Part shown: positions 35,415-43,668 of the stretch, one piece after another
Layout of the letters: every line of letters begins with the position of its first letter
How positions within the stretch are numbered: the stretch's first letter is position 1
Source of the DNA: an uncultured Blautia sp.
GTDB taxonomy: Bacteria > Bacillota > Clostridia > Lachnospirales > Lachnospiraceae
Direction: 5' to 3'
DNA: 64,000 nt
Assembly (NCBI GenBank): GCA_958367245.1
Contig: CATXEA010000012.1
Span: 32,685-96,684 of the forward strand
The notes under the pieces: generated by a model
Database searches by the model: none
Seen by the model: only the letters and a program-made list of their open reading frames with translations
Told to the model about the DNA's origin: nothing
Position numbers and translations under genes: made by a program

Positions 35415-36974
35415 ATGGCTAGACCAGGAAAAAAGAAAAGAGTATTATTCATCCTTGAGATTGTGGTTCTTCTTCTGTTTATCGGCGGTCTTTATGTATA
35501 CGGTCAGATTACATCAAGACTGGACAAGGTATCACAGCCGAAAATCGAAAAAGAAAAGATTCTTGTAAACTCTGAGGTTCCCGAAATGACGGGATACACG
35601 ACTTATGCTGTTTTCGGTGTAGACAGCCGTGGAGAGGGAAGCTCTCTCTCTGCAAATAACAGCGATACTATGATTATTGTGAGCATCAACAACGATGCCA
35701 AAGAGGTGAAGCTGGTATCCCTGTACAGAGATACCTTCCTGAATATCGGGAACGGAACTTACACCAAGGCGAATGCGGCATATGCATACGGCGGACCGGA
35801 GCAGGCGATTTCCATGCTCAATACAAACCTCGACCTGAATATCACAGATTATGCAACAGCCGATTTCAGCGCTCTTGTTGAAATCATTGATGCAGTCGGC
35901 GGTCTTGACATTCCGCTTTCCTGGGACGAAATTGCCCACGTAAACAGCTACTGCGTAGAGACGTCCGAGGTGACAGGCAAATCCTATACGCCAATTGAAA
36001 GACCGGAAACACAGCCGGCAGATACAGAAGCTCCGATTGGAACTTATCATCTCAATGGTGTACAGGCAACCGCATACTGTCGTATCCGTTATACCTCAAG
36101 TCTTGATATGGGACGTACGGAACGTCAGAGAACAGTCATCAGCATGATTGTGGAAAAAGCTAAAAAAGCAAATATTACAACTTTATTTAAGATTGTAGAC
36201 GCAGTTTTCCCGATGGTGGAAACTTCAATCTCCAAGGCAGAAATCCTGAAGCTGATTCCGGTTCTTCTGACCTATGATATCGGAGATAAGACTGGTTTCC
36301 CGTTTGAGTACAAGTTCTCCAATGTAAAGGGAAGTATCATTGTTCCGACTACTCTGGAAACCAACGTGGCAGAGCTTCATAAGCTTCTCTACGGAGATGC
36401 AAATTACAGTCCGTCATCTGAGGTTGTGAACAGAAGTAATGAAATCCTCAACGCAGTGGGCGGAGCAGAGAACCTGGAGGATGCGGCGGCAACTCCGTCA
36501 CCGGATCAGACAGAGCCGGAAGATGACTTCATCTGGTCAAACGGCGGAAGCACAAACAATGATTATAATAACAATTACGGAGACAGCGGAAGTACCGGAG
36601 GCGGTAACTACGGAGATGGAAGCGGCGGAAGTACCGGAGGCGGTGATTATGGAGACGGAAGCGGCGGAAGTACCGGAGGCGGCGACTATGGAGACGGAAG
36701 CGGCGGAAGTACTGGAGGCGGCGACTATGGAGACGGAAGCGGCGGCGACTACGGAGATGGAAGCGGCGGCGACTACGGAGATGGAAGCGGCGGTGACTAC
36801 GGAGACGGAAGCGGCGGTGACTACGGAGACGGAAGCGGCGGCGACTACGGAGACGGAAGCGGCGGTGATAACGGAAGCGGAGATCTGGGAGACGGTACAG
36901 AAGGAAGCTTTGACGACGGAGCGGCTGTTGACGGAACCGGAGAAACTACGGCAGAATATACAGAAGAAATCTAA
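35415..36974 (+). CDS. LytR-CpsA-Psr (LCP) family glycopolymer ligase with glycine-rich repeat tail
   Basis: 519 residues. N-terminal membrane anchor (about 9-30), then the LCP domain (about 55-325), which transfers undecaprenyl-linked glycopolymers to peptidoglycan. Motifs: YAVFGVDSRGEG, NSDTMIIVSIN, VSLYRDTF with the key Arg, KANAAYAYGG, VDAVGGLDIPL, and YCRIRYTSSLDMGRTERQRTV (up to 20 residues are diagnostic). After residue 387 comes a low-complexity tail of 13-residue units (GDGSGGSTGGGDY) and then 8-residue units (GDGSGGDY), ending acidic. The tail is probably extracellular and flexible. It would finish the glycan pathway started by the priming enzyme just upstream. Confidence 0.93.
   Translation: MARPGKKKRVLFILEIVVLLLFIGGLYVYGQITSRLDKVSQPKIEKEKILVNSEVPEMTGYTTYAVFGVDSRGEGSSLSANNSDTMIIVSINNDAKEVKLVSLYRDTFLNIGNGTYTKANAAYAYGGPEQAISMLNTNLDLNITDYATADFSALVEIIDAVGGLDIPLSWDEIAHVNSYCVETSEVTGKSYTPIERPETQPADTEAPIGTYHLNGVQATAYCRIRYTSSLDMGRTERQRTVISMIVEKAKKANITTLFKIVDAVFPMVETSISKAEILKLIPVLLTYDIGDKTGFPFEYKFSNVKGSIIVPTTLETNVAELHKLLYGDANYSPSSEVVNRSNEILNAVGGAENLEDAAATPSPDQTEPEDDFIWSNGGSTNNDYNNNYGDSGSTGGGNYGDGSGGSTGGGDYGDGSGGSTGGGDYGDGSGGSTGGGDYGDGSGGDYGDGSGGDYGDGSGGDYGDGSGGDYGDGSGGDYGDGSGGDNGSGDLGDGTEGSFDDGAAVDGTGETTAEYTEEI
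36577..36880 (+). repeat. Nested in-frame tandem repeats in the LCP gene
   Basis: About four 39-base units encoding GDGSGGSTGGGDY are followed by about six 24-base units encoding GDGSGGDY. The short unit equals the long unit minus STGGG. All lengths are multiples of three, so copy changes keep the frame. Units differ mainly at third bases (GAC/GAT, TAC/TAT). Confidence 0.9.
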
Positions 36975-36980
36975 AACAGA

Positions 36981-37011
36981 AAGACCATCCGGAATAAGGA
37001 TGGTCTTTTCT
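36981..37011 (+). terminator. Rho-independent terminator after the LCP gene
   Basis: AAGACCATCC (36981-36990) and GGATGGTCTT (36998-37007) form a ten-pair stem, followed by TTCTT. Confidence 0.8.
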
Positions 37012-37041
37012 TACACAATATAAATATACGGAGGAGAGGAA

Positions 37042-37968
37042 ATGGAAAATAAAAGCGTTGATGTGATTATTCCTGCGTATCATCCGGGAGCGTCTTTTCC
37101 TGAACTGATACAGAGGCTGGAAGGTCAGGAGATAAAACCGGACAGGATAATTGTGATAAACACAGAAAAAGAATTTTGGAATCCCGGATGGGAGAGTCTG
37201 AGTTCTTCAATGGAAGTACACCATATCACAAAAAAGGAGTTTGACCACGGCGGGACAAGGCATTTTGCAGCAGGTCTTTCTACTGCAGATATTCTGGTAT
37301 TTATGACACAGGATGCCCTTCCGGCAGACAGTCATCTGATAGGAAGTCTCATAAAGCCTATCATTGAGAACAGTACAACAGGAGCAGCTTATGCCAGACA
37401 GCTTCCTGCAAAAGACTGTAATTTTATCGAAAAATATACCCGGTCGTTCAACTATCCGGATGAATCCTCAGTAAAATGCAGGAAGGATATTGAGAAATAT
37501 GGAATAAAAACTTATTTCTGCTCCAATGTGTGCGCAGCTTATGACAGAAAAATTTATGAGAAGCTGGGCGGATTTGTACGCCGCGCAATTTTTAATGAGG
37601 ATATGATTTATGCGGGAAATCTGGTGAAGGCAGGGTATGGCGTTGCCTATGCAGCAGATGCAAAAGTATACCATTCCCATAATTATACTGCCATTGAGCA
37701 GTTTCACAGAAATTTTGATCTGGGAGTTTCCCAGGCGGAACATCCGGAGATTTTTGACGAAGTACCGTCGGAAGGAGAAGGACTCCGTCTTGTGAAAAAA
37801 ACATTTTGTTACCTTGTGAAGCAGGGGCGTATCTGGCTTGTGCCAAAGCTGGTCGTACAGAGCGGCGCCAAGTATGCAGGATATTTTCTGGGAAAAAGAT
37901 ACAAAAAACTTCCGGAAAAGCTGATTCGTATCTGCACAATGAATCCGTCTTATTGGGAAAAGAAATAA
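37042..37968 (+). CDS. Family 2 glycosyltransferase, rhamnosyltransferase (RfbF-like)
   Basis: 308 residues, GT2 fold: VDVIIPAYHPGASFPELIQ at the start, the RfbF-type motif KKEFDHGGTRHFAA, MTQDALPAD (metal site), SNVCAAYDRKIYEKLGGF and FNEDMIYAGNLVKAGY. DHGGTR is typical of rhamnosyltransferases acting on dTDP-rhamnose. AGGAGAGG precedes ATG. It lies after a terminator, so it may have its own promoter; it ends the glycan locus. Specificity inferred from motif. Confidence 0.88.
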   Translation: MENKSVDVIIPAYHPGASFPELIQRLEGQEIKPDRIIVINTEKEFWNPGWESLSSSMEVHHITKKEFDHGGTRHFAAGLSTADILVFMTQDALPADSHLIGSLIKPIIENSTTGAAYARQLPAKDCNFIEKYTRSFNYPDESSVKCRKDIEKYGIKTYFCSNVCAAYDRKIYEKLGGFVRRAIFNEDMIYAGNLVKAGYGVAYAADAKVYHSHNYTAIEQFHRNFDLGVSQAEHPEIFDEVPSEGEGLRLVKKTFCYLVKQGRIWLVPKLVVQSGAKYAGYFLGKRYKKLPEKLIRICTMNPSYWEKK

Positions 37969-38123
37969 GGAAAATGCGTTCACTGCATTTTACGAGAATT
38001 GTCACATTTTGAACACAATTCGTTGCTATACTGAATTCATAAAATGATAAAAAGAAGAAACTTTCCACGGAAATCAAAAATATGGAGAAGTTTCTTTCAC
38101 AGTATAGAAAGGAGCTGTAATTC

Positions 38124-39512
38124 ATGAGTGATGGCAGAGAGGATTTTGAAGAACTGAATCCGCCTGAGCCCAGATATGAACATTACCATTTAGGGCAGAA
38201 AGAACCGGATTTGGACGACGGCTCCGGGAAACAGGATAAGCCGGAGAACAGACCGAATTCTTTTGTGCGGAAGCTGATTGCGACAATTGCCCTCGCTGTA
38301 GTATTCGGAGTTGTTGCCGGAGGAGTTTTCTGGGGAATGAAGGCTGCGGCAGACAGGTACGCAGGAGACGATAAAGATACGGTACGTATAGGAAGCACAG
38401 ATACGATTACGGAATATACGTCGAAAGGAACTCGGGAGACTGCATCGGGTAAAGGCTCTGTGGCAGAGGTAGCAGAAGCGACTATGCCTGCAGTTGTGGC
38501 GATTACGACGGTAAGCATTAAAGAAATTCCAAGTTTTTTCGGATATGCGACATATCAGAAGCGAAGTTCTGAGAGCGGTTCCGGAATTATCGTGGGAGAG
38601 AACGAAGAAGAGCTTTTTATCGCGACGAATAATCATGTAGTGGAAGATTCCTCTACTTTGAGCGTATGCTTTATTGGAGACGATGTAGAAAATGCAGAAG
38701 AAGAATCCTTAAATCTTGTCACAGGAGACGGAGATCTGAATCTGGAAGATGCAGTGACAGCTAAAATCAAGGGAACAGATGAAATGAACGACCTTGCTGT
38801 GGTGACTGTGAAGAAAGCGGATATTCCGGAGGATACTTTAAGCCGGATTAAGGTTGCGAAGCTTGGAAGCTCGGATTCTCTGACTGTAGGAGAACAGGTA
38901 GTAGCCATTGGAAATGCGCTTGGCTACGGACAGTCGGTTACTTCCGGATGGGTCAGCGCCCTGAACAGAAATATAAGTACAGAGGATGGAAGCGGCACAG
39001 ATTTAATCCAGACAGACGCTGCGATAAATCCCGGAAACAGCGGCGGCGCTCTTCTTAATATGCAGGGGGAACTGATCGGGATTAATTCTGCGAAATATGC
39101 AGATTATGCAGTAGAGGGTATGGGTTATGCCATTCCCATCTCCAAGGCGCAGCCCATCCTTGAGAATATTATGAATCGTAAGACGAGGGAAATTGTAGAC
39201 GAAGAGAAGGCTGCATATATGGGAATCAGGCTGAGAAACCGTTCCCAGGAGGTTATCCAGATGTATGATATGCCGATAGGCGCTTTTATCAGTGGAGTAG
39301 TTCCGGGGGCAGCGGCAGATGAAGCGGGAATCCGGGAAGGCGATATTGTGGAAACTCTGGACGGTCTTCAGGTGAGCAGCGAGAAGGATCTTCTGGAGAA
39401 GCTTCAGCATTACGAGGCAGGCGAAACAGTTGAAGTCTGTGTTGCCAGATTTACAGATGAGGGATACGCAGAGACAACGCTGGATGTTACATTTGATTTT
39501 CGTCCGCAGTAA
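38124..39512 (+). CDS. htrA: HtrA/DegP-like membrane-anchored serine protease
   Basis: 462 residues: a cytoplasmic acidic N-terminus, one membrane helix (about 49-72, LIATIALAVVFGVVAGGVFWGM), a trypsin-like domain (about 110-340) and a PDZ domain (about 350-455). The catalytic triad is visible: His in ATNNHVVEDS, Asp in MNDLAVVTV, Ser in INPGNSGGALLN. HtrA proteases degrade or refold misfolded exported proteins. AAGGAG precedes the start. An extended -10 (TGCTATACT, near 38023-38031) upstream is a possible promoter. clpX follows after a terminator, grouping two quality-control genes. Confidence 0.95.
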   Translation: MSDGREDFEELNPPEPRYEHYHLGQKEPDLDDGSGKQDKPENRPNSFVRKLIATIALAVVFGVVAGGVFWGMKAAADRYAGDDKDTVRIGSTDTITEYTSKGTRETASGKGSVAEVAEATMPAVVAITTVSIKEIPSFFGYATYQKRSSESGSGIIVGENEEELFIATNNHVVEDSSTLSVCFIGDDVENAEEESLNLVTGDGDLNLEDAVTAKIKGTDEMNDLAVVTVKKADIPEDTLSRIKVAKLGSSDSLTVGEQVVAIGNALGYGQSVTSGWVSALNRNISTEDGSGTDLIQTDAAINPGNSGGALLNMQGELIGINSAKYADYAVEGMGYAIPISKAQPILENIMNRKTREIVDEEKAAYMGIRLRNRSQEVIQMYDMPIGAFISGVVPGAAADEAGIREGDIVETLDGLQVSSEKDLLEKLQHYEAGETVEVCVARFTDEGYAETTLDVTFDFRPQ

Positions 39513-39526
39513 GAAATAAGAACAGA

Positions 39527-39556
39527 AGGGATGCCGCAGGAGGGTATCCCTTTTTT
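39527..39556 (+). terminator. Rho-independent terminator after htrA
   Basis: AGGGATGCC (39527-39535) and GGGTATCCCT (39542-39551) pair with one mismatch around a short loop, followed by TTTTTT. Confidence 0.8.
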
Positions 39557-39590
39557 CCATATATAACATGAGTTTTTATAAAAAGTTTAT

Positions 39591-39618
39591 TTGATACACA
39601 GAAGGATTGTGGTATAAT
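39591..39618 (+). promoter_or_regulatory. clpX promoter
   Basis: TTGATA (39591-39596), 16-base spacer, TATAAT (39613-39618), 33 bases before the ATG at 39652. Confidence 0.75.
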
Positions 39619-39651
39619 TCAAAATAAGCCAAGGCAGTGAAAGGAGTCATT

Positions 39652-41091
39652 ATGTCAGAGAAGTATAATGATAAAGAAGAAGTAAAAGAGAAAGAAATCG
39701 TAAATGCAGAGGATGCAGAAGAGAAGGATGATGAATATGAGAAATTCTGTTTCCTTTGCAGGAGACCGGAGAGTCAGGCAGGGCCGATGATCAGTCTTCC
39801 CAATGATATACATATATGTACCGATTGTATGCAGAAAAGCTTCAATTCCATGAATCAGCAGTTCAGTGATGGTAAATTTAACTATTCAGACCTGTTGAAC
39901 ATGCCGAATGTGAGCATGATAGACCTGAGCAGTTTCCAGAATCCGATGTCTCAGACCAAAAAAATTAAGAAAAAAAAGAAAGCGGAGGAATCCAAGCCGG
40001 TAATCGACCTTAAGAATATTCCGGCTCCTCATAAGATAAAGGCTACTCTTGACCAGTATGTGATCGGTCAGGAGAAAGCGAAGAAGGTTATGTCTGTAGC
40101 GGTTTATAACCACTATAAGAGAGTTGCCACCAATACGATGGATGAGATTGAGATAGAGAAATCCAATATGCTGATGATCGGACCTACAGGAAGCGGTAAG
40201 ACCTATCTGGTAAAAACGCTTGCGAAGCTTCTTGATGTGCCCCTTGCTATCGCAGATGCGACCTCACTTACAGAGGCGGGATATATTGGCGATGACATCG
40301 AGAGTGTCGTTTCCAAGCTTCTTGCAGCAGCCGACAATGATGTGGAGAAAGCGGAACACGGCATCATCTTCATTGATGAGATTGATAAAATCGCGAAAAA
40401 GAAGAATACAAATCAGCGGGATGTAAGCGGAGAGGCTGTACAGCAGGGAATGCTCAAGCTTCTTGAAGGCAGCGACGTGGAGGTTCCGGTAGGAGCAAAC
40501 AGCAAAAATGCGATGGTTCCGCTTACCACAGTAAATACAAGAAATATTCTTTTTATCTGCGGAGGCGCATTCCCGGATCTGGAGAATATTATCAAAGAGA
40601 GACTGAATAAGCAGGCGTCCATTGGTTTCTATGCAGACTTGAAAGATAAATATGATAACGATCCTCATCTTCTGGAGAAAGTGACGGTAGAGGATATCCG
40701 TTCCTTTGGTATGATTCCGGAATTTATCGGTCGTCTTCCGATTATCTTTACGCTGGAAGGTCTTAATGAGGATGCTCTTGTAAAAATCCTTAAAGAGCCG
40801 AAAAATGCGATATTGAAGCAGTATCAGAAGCTTCTTGCTCTGGATGAGGTGAAACTTGAATTTGAAGACGATGCGCTCCGCGCGATTGCGAAGAAGGCTC
40901 TGGAGAAGAATACGGGAGCCAGAGCGCTGAGAGCAATTCTTGAAGAATATATGCTTGATATTATGTATGAGATTCCGAAGGATGACAGCATCGGTCAGGT
41001 AATCATAACGAGGGGATATATCGAAGGCAACGGAGGGCCGAAGATTCTTTTAAGAGGACAGGAAATGCCTCTTCTGGAACAGCAGGCATAA
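39652..41091 (+). CDS. clpX: ATP-dependent Clp protease ATP-binding subunit ClpX
   Basis: 479 residues; ATG at 39652 has AAGGAG just upstream, whereas an in-frame ATG 15 bases earlier does not. ClpX is an AAA+ unfoldase feeding ClpP. Seen: an acidic N-terminal extension (about 30 residues), the C4 zinc domain (FCFLCRRP...HICTDC), a Lys-rich linker (KKIKKKKKAEES), Walker A GPTGSGKTYL, the pore loop AGYIGDD, Walker B IIFIDEIDKI, the ClpP-docking IGF loop (QASIGFYAD) and sensor/C-domain GARALRAI. It is longer than the usual 410-430 residues, and clpP is not next to it as it is in many Firmicutes. It could be the main ClpX or a paralogue. Confidence 0.93.
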   Translation: MSEKYNDKEEVKEKEIVNAEDAEEKDDEYEKFCFLCRRPESQAGPMISLPNDIHICTDCMQKSFNSMNQQFSDGKFNYSDLLNMPNVSMIDLSSFQNPMSQTKKIKKKKKAEESKPVIDLKNIPAPHKIKATLDQYVIGQEKAKKVMSVAVYNHYKRVATNTMDEIEIEKSNMLMIGPTGSGKTYLVKTLAKLLDVPLAIADATSLTEAGYIGDDIESVVSKLLAAADNDVEKAEHGIIFIDEIDKIAKKKNTNQRDVSGEAVQQGMLKLLEGSDVEVPVGANSKNAMVPLTTVNTRNILFICGGAFPDLENIIKERLNKQASIGFYADLKDKYDNDPHLLEKVTVEDIRSFGMIPEFIGRLPIIFTLEGLNEDALVKILKEPKNAILKQYQKLLALDEVKLEFEDDALRAIAKKALEKNTGARALRAILEEYMLDIMYEIPKDDSIGQVIITRGYIEGNGGPKILLRGQEMPLLEQQA

Positions 41092-41117
41092 CAGCAGTCA
41101 GAAAGGAGAAGGTAATT

Positions 41118-41681
41118 ATGGGAGCAGATTTTTTTGATGGTCTTGGGGAAACTCTTACGAAAACAGCCAGAGAAATCGGGGAGCGGGCAGAGCAGATTTA
41201 TGAAGTGCAGAAGCTTCGCAACAGGATTTCAGGGGAAGAACGGATGGTAGATAAGATTCTGATTGACGTGGGGAATCTGATTTATAAGAGATTCGAGAGC
41301 GGCGAGGAGATGGAGCCGGAGATTACAGTGCTCTGCGAAGAGGTTCGTCAGCATATTCGTAAAATCAGAGAGTATAAAAGACAGGCTGCCGGGATGAGAG
41401 GGCAGAAGGTTTGCCGGTCATGCGGTAAAGCGATAGATAAAGAAGTATCTTACTGTCCGTACTGCGGTACAGCATGTGCTTTTGAAGAGCCGGAGCCTGA
41501 AACAGAGGAATGTGCAGACGATGTGATTGAGGAGAACTGGGAAGACAATTTTCCCAAGGAAGAAACTTCGGAGGACGCCGACTGCGGGAGCTTCAGTCAG
41601 GACGAGCCGGACGAACCCGGCGAAAAAGAAGGGGAAGATTCCTGCGAAGACGGGGGGATGGAAGAAAAACCGGTGGAATGA
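41118..41681 (+). CDS. Zinc-ribbon protein of unknown function
   Basis: 187 residues. A helical N-terminal half (ETLTKTAREIGERAEQIYEVQKLRN, likely coiled) is followed at about residue 112 by a zinc ribbon (CRSCGKAIDKEVSYCPYCG) and a very acidic, probably disordered tail of about 60 residues. AGAAAGGAG lies upstream of ATG, 26 bases after clpX. No signal peptide, so cytoplasmic. Proteins of this build are common in Lachnospiraceae, with no defined role; linkage to clpX may reflect a proteostasis context. Confidence 0.75.
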   Translation: MGADFFDGLGETLTKTAREIGERAEQIYEVQKLRNRISGEERMVDKILIDVGNLIYKRFESGEEMEPEITVLCEEVRQHIRKIREYKRQAAGMRGQKVCRSCGKAIDKEVSYCPYCGTACAFEEPEPETEECADDVIEENWEDNFPKEETSEDADCGSFSQDEPDEPGEKEGEDSCEDGGMEEKPVE

Positions 41682-41730
41682 CCGGGAATGGAAATAAGAA
41701 AAGGTCCTAAAGCGGGGATTCGAATAAGGG

Positions 41731-41766
41731 GAAACAGGTTCTTACAGAGAGCCTGTTTCTCTTTGG
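41731..41766 (+). terminator. Rho-independent terminator after the clpX operon
   Basis: GAAACAGG (41731-41738) and CCTGTTTC (41752-41759), with TTCT/AGAG extending the stem inside, followed by TCTTT. Confidence 0.75.
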
Positions 41767-41843
41767 TATAATAGATGAGACATAGAAAAAAGGCAGGTAA
41801 AACTGGTAAATATTAACAAAAGTAACAAATGTGTAAAAAATAG

Positions 41844-41872
41844 TTGCACTTTTGTAAGAAATGTGATAACTT
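41844..41872 (+). promoter_or_regulatory. Probable promoter of the leucine-rich-repeat protein gene
   Basis: TTGCAC (41844-41849), 17-base spacer, TAACTT (41867-41872). About 96 bases before ATG; the remaining leader shows no riboswitch that I recognise. Confidence 0.5.
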
Positions 41873-41968
41873 AGTATCATGTAATAAGTTAAAAATGGAT
41901 GGATTTGGCAGGTGTATGATGGGGAGTGCCGAATCTTCCGTAAAATTCAGAAAGTGAGGAGATAAATA

Positions 41969-43513
41969 ATGAGAAACAGAAAAATGTTCCAGGCATGTAT
42001 GGCAGGCGTACTCAGTACAGCTATGTTAATGACAAATGTTTCTGTCTGGGGTGCAGAATTTTCTGACGGCGCACAGGTTCAGGAAATTGAAGCGGAAGCA
42101 GAAGCGCAGGAATTTGAAGCTGCAGCAGAGACAGAGGAGGAGGTTCCTGTTCTTGAGGATGAGAATTTTACTTCAGAGGCAGCAGAGGCTTCTGAGACCT
42201 CTATCAGTTCAAGTACATTTCCGGATGCAGTATTCCGCGAGTATGTCCTGAATGCATTTGATACCGATGGAAACAAGAAGCTTTCCGATTCAGAGAAAAA
42301 AGCGGCTACAGAACTGAAACTGGCAAATATGGGAGTCAAGGAATTAAAAGGACTAAAATATCTGCCATATCTGACAACCTTATCCGTACCCGGAAACAAG
42401 CTGAAAAAAGTGGATTTAAAATATAACACAAGACTTGAAAATATCAATGTGAGCGGAAATGACCTTTCAGGCACACTGGACCTGAGAAAATGTACCAGAA
42501 TGAAAACAATCAACTATTCAGATAATGCGCTTACCAAGGTCAATATGCCTTCTTCCAAATATCTGAAAAAGGTTGAGATAATTAACGCAAGCAAGAACAA
42601 ATTTACAAGCCAGACAAACGCAGGTCTGTATTACAAGAATATTGACAGCTCTGTGATGCCTGAGCTGATTGAGATTTATGCAAGCGACAATGCAATCACA
42701 AGTTTCAACTGCAATGGTTACGCAGGTATGATGCTTGACCTGCGCAACAATAAGATTACCAAGTTTGAAGGCGGTTCAGGCGGTTTCCAGGCTCTCGGTA
42801 TTCTTCTTGATGGTAAATACAATACTCTGAGCAGTACATCCAAGGTTGATTTCTCCACTCTTGGAAACGTGGTACCTCAGAGATTCAACTGTAACTCCAG
42901 TGCAAGATCCAAGATTACAATGGTTACTCCGAAATTATCCACTTCTCTGGCATCTGACTGGTCACAGATTAAAGTGACAGTAGGTTCCACCAGCGACAAT
43001 GCAAGCTATAAGCTTGAAAAGAGAACAGGAAGCGGAAGCTATAAGACTATTGAGACCTGGGAAGAGGGCGAGCTTGTAGATCCGGAATTCGGCGAGAACG
43101 AATATATTGACAGGGATATTAAAGCAGGCGAAACCTATACATATAAGCTGACAACAACAGTTAAGGTTCAGGATGCGGACAAGAATCCTATTGAATGGTC
43201 TAAGTCTGCCGGAAAGCAGATAAAGGTAGCTCTGGATAAACCTTCTATTTCTGTGAAGTCTTCCAAGAAGGGTTACGCAACTATTAGTTGGAAGGAAGTT
43301 TCCGGCGCTGACGGATATCAGGTTTACTACGGAAAGAAAGCAGGCTCCAAGAGCGCGACAACCCGTCTTACAACTACAAGCAAGCTGTCCTACTCCAAGA
43401 GCAGACTTTCCAGCGGAAAGACATATTACTTCCGTGTTCGCGCGTATAAAAAAGTAAATGGCAAAAACATTTACGGCGCGCCATGTACTGTAAAGGGCGT
43501 TAAGATTAAATAA
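41969..43513 (+). CDS. Secreted leucine-rich-repeat protein with C-terminal fibronectin type III domain
   Basis: 514 residues. Signal peptide (cut near VWGAE), a short acidic Glu/Ala-rich region (about 30-75), an EF-hand-like stretch (AFDTDGNKKLSDSE), then leucine-rich repeats (about 105-290: LKYLPYLTTLSVPGNKLKKV, LDLRKCTRMKTINYSDN, LDLRNNKI), a middle beta-rich domain and a C-terminal fibronectin type III domain (about 425-514: YATISWKEVSGADGYQVYYG, YYFRVRAYKKVNGK). No sortase motif, so it may be released or wall-associated. Likely adhesion or ligand binding. The Fn3 domain resembles those of the next gene. Confidence 0.85.
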   Translation: MRNRKMFQACMAGVLSTAMLMTNVSVWGAEFSDGAQVQEIEAEAEAQEFEAAAETEEEVPVLEDENFTSEAAEASETSISSSTFPDAVFREYVLNAFDTDGNKKLSDSEKKAATELKLANMGVKELKGLKYLPYLTTLSVPGNKLKKVDLKYNTRLENINVSGNDLSGTLDLRKCTRMKTINYSDNALTKVNMPSSKYLKKVEIINASKNKFTSQTNAGLYYKNIDSSVMPELIEIYASDNAITSFNCNGYAGMMLDLRNNKITKFEGGSGGFQALGILLDGKYNTLSSTSKVDFSTLGNVVPQRFNCNSSARSKITMVTPKLSTSLASDWSQIKVTVGSTSDNASYKLEKRTGSGSYKTIETWEEGELVDPEFGENEYIDRDIKAGETYTYKLTTTVKVQDADKNPIEWSKSAGKQIKVALDKPSISVKSSKKGYATISWKEVSGADGYQVYYGKKAGSKSATTRLTTTSKLSYSKSRLSSGKTYYFRVRAYKKVNGKNIYGAPCTVKGVKIK

Positions 43514-43604
43514 TGCCAATTAGGAATCTTTAAAATAAAATATTGCGGCTGTGAGGTTTTCTGACAGTCACAGATTCATCCTTGTGGTGAAACACTACGA
43601 AAAT

Positions 43605-43648
43605 GCCGGTTATGCAGAAGGTTCAGCCTTCTGCAGACCGGTGTTTTC
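43605..43648 (+). terminator. Long hairpin before the SGNH gene, probable terminator of the preceding gene
   Basis: GCCGGT (43605-43610) and ACCGGT (43637-43642) form an outer stem; TGCAGAAGG (43613-43621) and CCTTCTGCA (43627-43635) form a perfect inner nine-pair stem with a five-base loop. GTTTTCC follows. It ends about 20 bases before the next start, so it could also control that gene's translation. Confidence 0.55.
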
Positions 43649-43668
43649 CGTATAAAGGGGGAAGGTTT

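Noticed and set aside
36577..36880. Regular repeats considered as a CRISPR array
   Set aside because: The units are contiguous, without unique spacers, and encode a protein tail in frame.
36439..37023. A 194-residue open frame rich in Thr/Glu/Ala, on the same strand but in another frame of the LCP gene
   Set aside because: It exists only because the in-frame tandem repeats lack stops in a second frame. The LCP frame has the family domain and ribosome site.
41873..41968. Leader of the leucine-rich protein gene considered as a c-di-GMP or c-di-AMP riboswitch
   Set aside because: None of the conserved aptamer segments could be found by eye.
43552..43668. Hairpin-rich leader considered as a riboswitch
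   Set aside because: The long stem with GTTTTCC fits a terminator or simple leader stem, and no known aptamer core was recognised.
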